Assembly (NCBI RefSeq): GCF_905475465.1
Contig: NC_062245.1
Location: 8,618,001-8,682,000, forward strand
Direction of reading: 5' to 3'
From: Pieris napi
Taxonomy: Eukaryota > Arthropoda > Insecta > Lepidoptera > Pieridae
DNA: 64,000 bases
Of the stretch, positions 62,137 through 64,000 are shown one piece after another. How positions within the stretch are numbered: position 1 is the first letter of the stretch; every line of letters begins with the position of its first letter. The position numbers were made by a program, and so were the translations under genes. The notes beneath the pieces are model-generated. The model did no database searches, was not told the origin of the DNA, and worked only from the letters and a program-made list of their open reading frames with translations.

Positions 62137-62662
62137 TTAAATATGTATAATATTATAATAATAAATAATACAGCTATATATCTTGTGGGTGTTCAAAAAA
62201 CAAACTTCCGAATTAATATTTGGATAGAACATTGCTAAGTGCCCTTTAAAATAAAAATAACCCTAAAAAACTATTATACATTTAACGAGCCATTAAATGT
62301 ATGTTTTACAGTGTAGTAAAGACTATTAAAAACAATGCCATCTAGCGGCAGCTGCATAAACCACTTTATATTTGTGGTTAGGGCCACACGCAGACTCGAT
62401 CGTACAAACTATGGTTATTGTACTTCAGCGCCATCTACATGTATAATACGAAAAAAATATTTTTTATTTGTTTGGTTATTTGTAATGTTTTAACAGTAAT
62501 ATAATAACTAAGTATTGTTTTATTAGAATTATTTTAAAAAGGACCCTTAAGTGTTTAAGTAATTTAGGATTCTACTTGGCTGTAAGAAGGATTTATTAAA
62601 TATTAAATAAACTAGTTCCTTTGTTACATTATGTGTAGTACATAACATTAAAATATTCATAC
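62137..62662. other. Intron downstream of the RING-type Traf4 exon
   Basis: AT-rich, with two AGATGGC-type motifs (62336-62351 and 62428-62438). No coding signal. Confidence 0.45.
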
Positions 62663-62714
62663 CTTCGCGTAATCGACAGGAGATGCATTCACTGGACTCG
62701 TAAAAAGGCCCTCG
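62663..62714 (-). CDS. Traf4: Traf4 upstream exon, end of (degenerate) RING finger
   Basis: A 52-nt internal exon with acceptor TGTTTCAG before 62714 and donor AAG/GTATGA after 62663. Read with one base belonging to the previous codon, it encodes 17 residues: Glu-Gly-Leu-Phe-Thr-Ser-Pro ... Pro-Val-Asp-Tyr-Ala-Lys. Vertebrate TRAF4 has Glu-Gly-Val-Phe-Lys-Cys-Pro ... Pro-Leu-Asp-Tyr-Ala-Lys at the end of its RING, directly before Ile-Tyr-Pro-Asp-Pro, which is how the exon at 15392 begins. Phase 0 at the donor fits that join. The Cys and Asp that bind zinc in the vertebrate protein are Ser and Asn here. The preceding RING exons are not in the window, so a RING-type isoform starts beyond 64000. 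Confidence 0.78.
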
Positions 62715-63476
62715 CTGAAACAAACAAGACAGTTGTTATTAAGGTAACTAAAAAAAATATACATAAAAAGCAAAGAACGTCGCGCATGTAAAGTCTATCA
62801 TCATCAACATGAATGGCTGTACAGCCCCTTATGGACCTTAGCCTCCGCAAGTATCTTTCGCCATTGCAATCTAGGTATCTCGTATATAACATAACTTAGT
62901 TTTAAGCACACCCCACATACTCACGTAGGTATATACCCTAACTTTCACACAAGACAGCCGAATTATGTGTTACTTAGTTAAATGTATTTAATTCTTTTTA
63001 TAGTTTTTTTCCTTTCTCTTTTGATTCTTTGAACCTTTTTGTATATATTATGTATGCCATCTTTGGTATAGCCAACCTTTAAATCTTTAGTATACCTAAT
63101 TGTTTTTTGTTAAATGTAATTTACGTTAGCTGTAGGAGTACGAAATAAATAGACATAAAACGAGTGAAAAATAAACTACATAAAATAACAACTGCTATTA
63201 ATTAATAATTGAATGTTATTAAAAAATTAATTGCATTTGACACTCGCAAATCAGCGGCCAGGCGATCTAGATATCGATAAATCAACGTCGGATGCGCTTG
63301 ATCGCATCGATTATACCGATTATTAAGCAAAACACTGGCTCGGAAACGAGATCATCGCAATAAAAACCCGCATCTTATCGCTAAACAATAATTTTCCTCA
63401 CATTACGTGAAACTGTTTGATGCAAATCGACATATTCGAAATAAGAATTAGAATAATAGACTGCTAATTTGAACAA
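62715..63476. other. Intron upstream of the RING-type Traf4 exon
   Basis: I looked here for the preceding RING exon (CPLC ... CGHRFC ... C) on the - strand and did not find it. 62805-62890 resembles a dispersed repeat. A GC-richer patch at 63240-63400 is unexplained. Confidence 0.45.
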
Positions 63477-63845
63477 GCTCTAAGGCTAAAATGGAAATGG
63501 GCAGGTCATATTGCTAGAGCGCGGGATAAAAGATGGACACTAGAAACAACGAAATTGACTGGACCTACTGGAAAGAGATGTATAGGACGACAAAGGATGG
63601 ACAGATGATATTGTAGAACTAGCGGGGGAAAACTGGATGAAAGTTGCTCAAGACAAAGAGAAATGGAAAAATATGGAGGAGGCTTTTACTCTAAAAGGGG
63701 CCATACAAAAACTAGAGCACTAAAAAGTTTAAAATAAATCTAACTTAAATTTTGTTTAACACTCATACTAACTTAACTAATACTAATATTAAGGAATGTA
63801 AACTAACTAAATGTTGTATGGATCAATAAAGCTTTAATAATAATA
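63477..63845 (+). pseudogene. RTE-type non-LTR retrotransposon 3' end, frameshifted
   Basis: The C-terminus of an endonuclease/reverse transcriptase polyprotein: LKWKWAGHIARARDKRW, then TGPTGKRCIGR, and after a frameshift near 63590 WTDDIVELAGENWMKVAQDK, ending at TAA 63721-63723. The 3' tail runs to an AT-rich microsatellite near 63840. The frameshift and missing 5' part make it dead. Family assignment rests on the GHIAR ... GRP-x-x-RW-x-DD pattern. Confidence 0.8.
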
Positions 63846-64000
63846 ATTTTACCACATGAGTAAGTTTACCAAAGCGTTAAACGCTGTTCAAATCGTCTTT
63901 CAAATATTTATTATGAAAAAATGAATAGCGTCTCCAGAAGGACGCGTAAAAACTTTATACTCAGACAAATATTTGACACAAATATGTTTTACTTTCCTCT

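Noticed and set aside
62689..62892. 67-codon frame on the - strand covering the RING-type exon
   Set aside because: It is in another frame from the 17-residue RING segment and reads through a repeat-like stretch; the splice-bounded exon is preferred.
1..64000. CRISPR arrays, operons, ribosome binding sites
   Set aside because: The window is eukaryotic, with spliced genes and retroposons; no regularly spaced short repeats were seen.

Overview
The window looks like AT-rich, intron-rich animal DNA from a moth or butterfly (Lepidoptera). The repeats are of lepidopteran type: two tRNA-headed SINE families with 5 and 8 copies, a third single-copy SINE, small Helitrons with 5'-TC and CTAG-3' ends, the tails of several non-LTR retrotransposons, and foldback MITEs. 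The species cannot be named from this sequence. Two protein-coding genes can be supported at exon resolution.

Left part (1-8413). After about 7 kb of repeat-bearing DNA with no convincing gene lies a compact three-exon gene on the + strand (7077-8284, 196 residues, poly(A) signal at 8408) for Psf2/GINS2. This is a subunit of the GINS complex in the CMG replicative helicase.

Right part (10981 to at least 62714, - strand). One gene, the TRAF4-type TNF-receptor-associated factor (fly Traf4/dTRAF1 class), dominates the rest. Six 3' exons (10981-15392) encode the TRAF zinc fingers, a short coiled coil and the MATH/TRAF-C domain. All junctions fall between codons (phase 0). Upstream I see three different exons that all end in phase 0 and could each splice to the common exon at 15392: (a) 35348-35545, a complete 66-codon Ser/Pro-rich first exon giving a RING-less 464-residue protein; (b) 51861-51932, a 24-codon first exon with a hydrophobic signal-like N-terminus beside a GC-rich promoter-like island; (c) 62663-62714, a 52-nt internal exon matching the end of the vertebrate TRAF4 RING finger, ending Asp-Tyr-Ala-Lys just before Ile-Tyr-Pro-Asp-Pro. 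In (c) the last two RING zinc ligands appear replaced (Cys to Ser, Asp to Asn). The rest of that RING-type N-terminus must lie beyond the right edge. So from about 15.4 kb to the end the window is mainly Traf4 intron plus alternative promoters.

The intronic DNA carries SINEs, LINE fragments, Helitrons (one stops 21 bp from a Traf4 splice junction), perfect hairpins and large foldbacks, an E-box cluster, and three GC-rich islands that share a motif. No tRNA, rRNA or CRISPR feature is supported. Most open frames of 60-120 codons are chance or repeat-derived. Homology statements rest on recalled family sequence features; no search was run.
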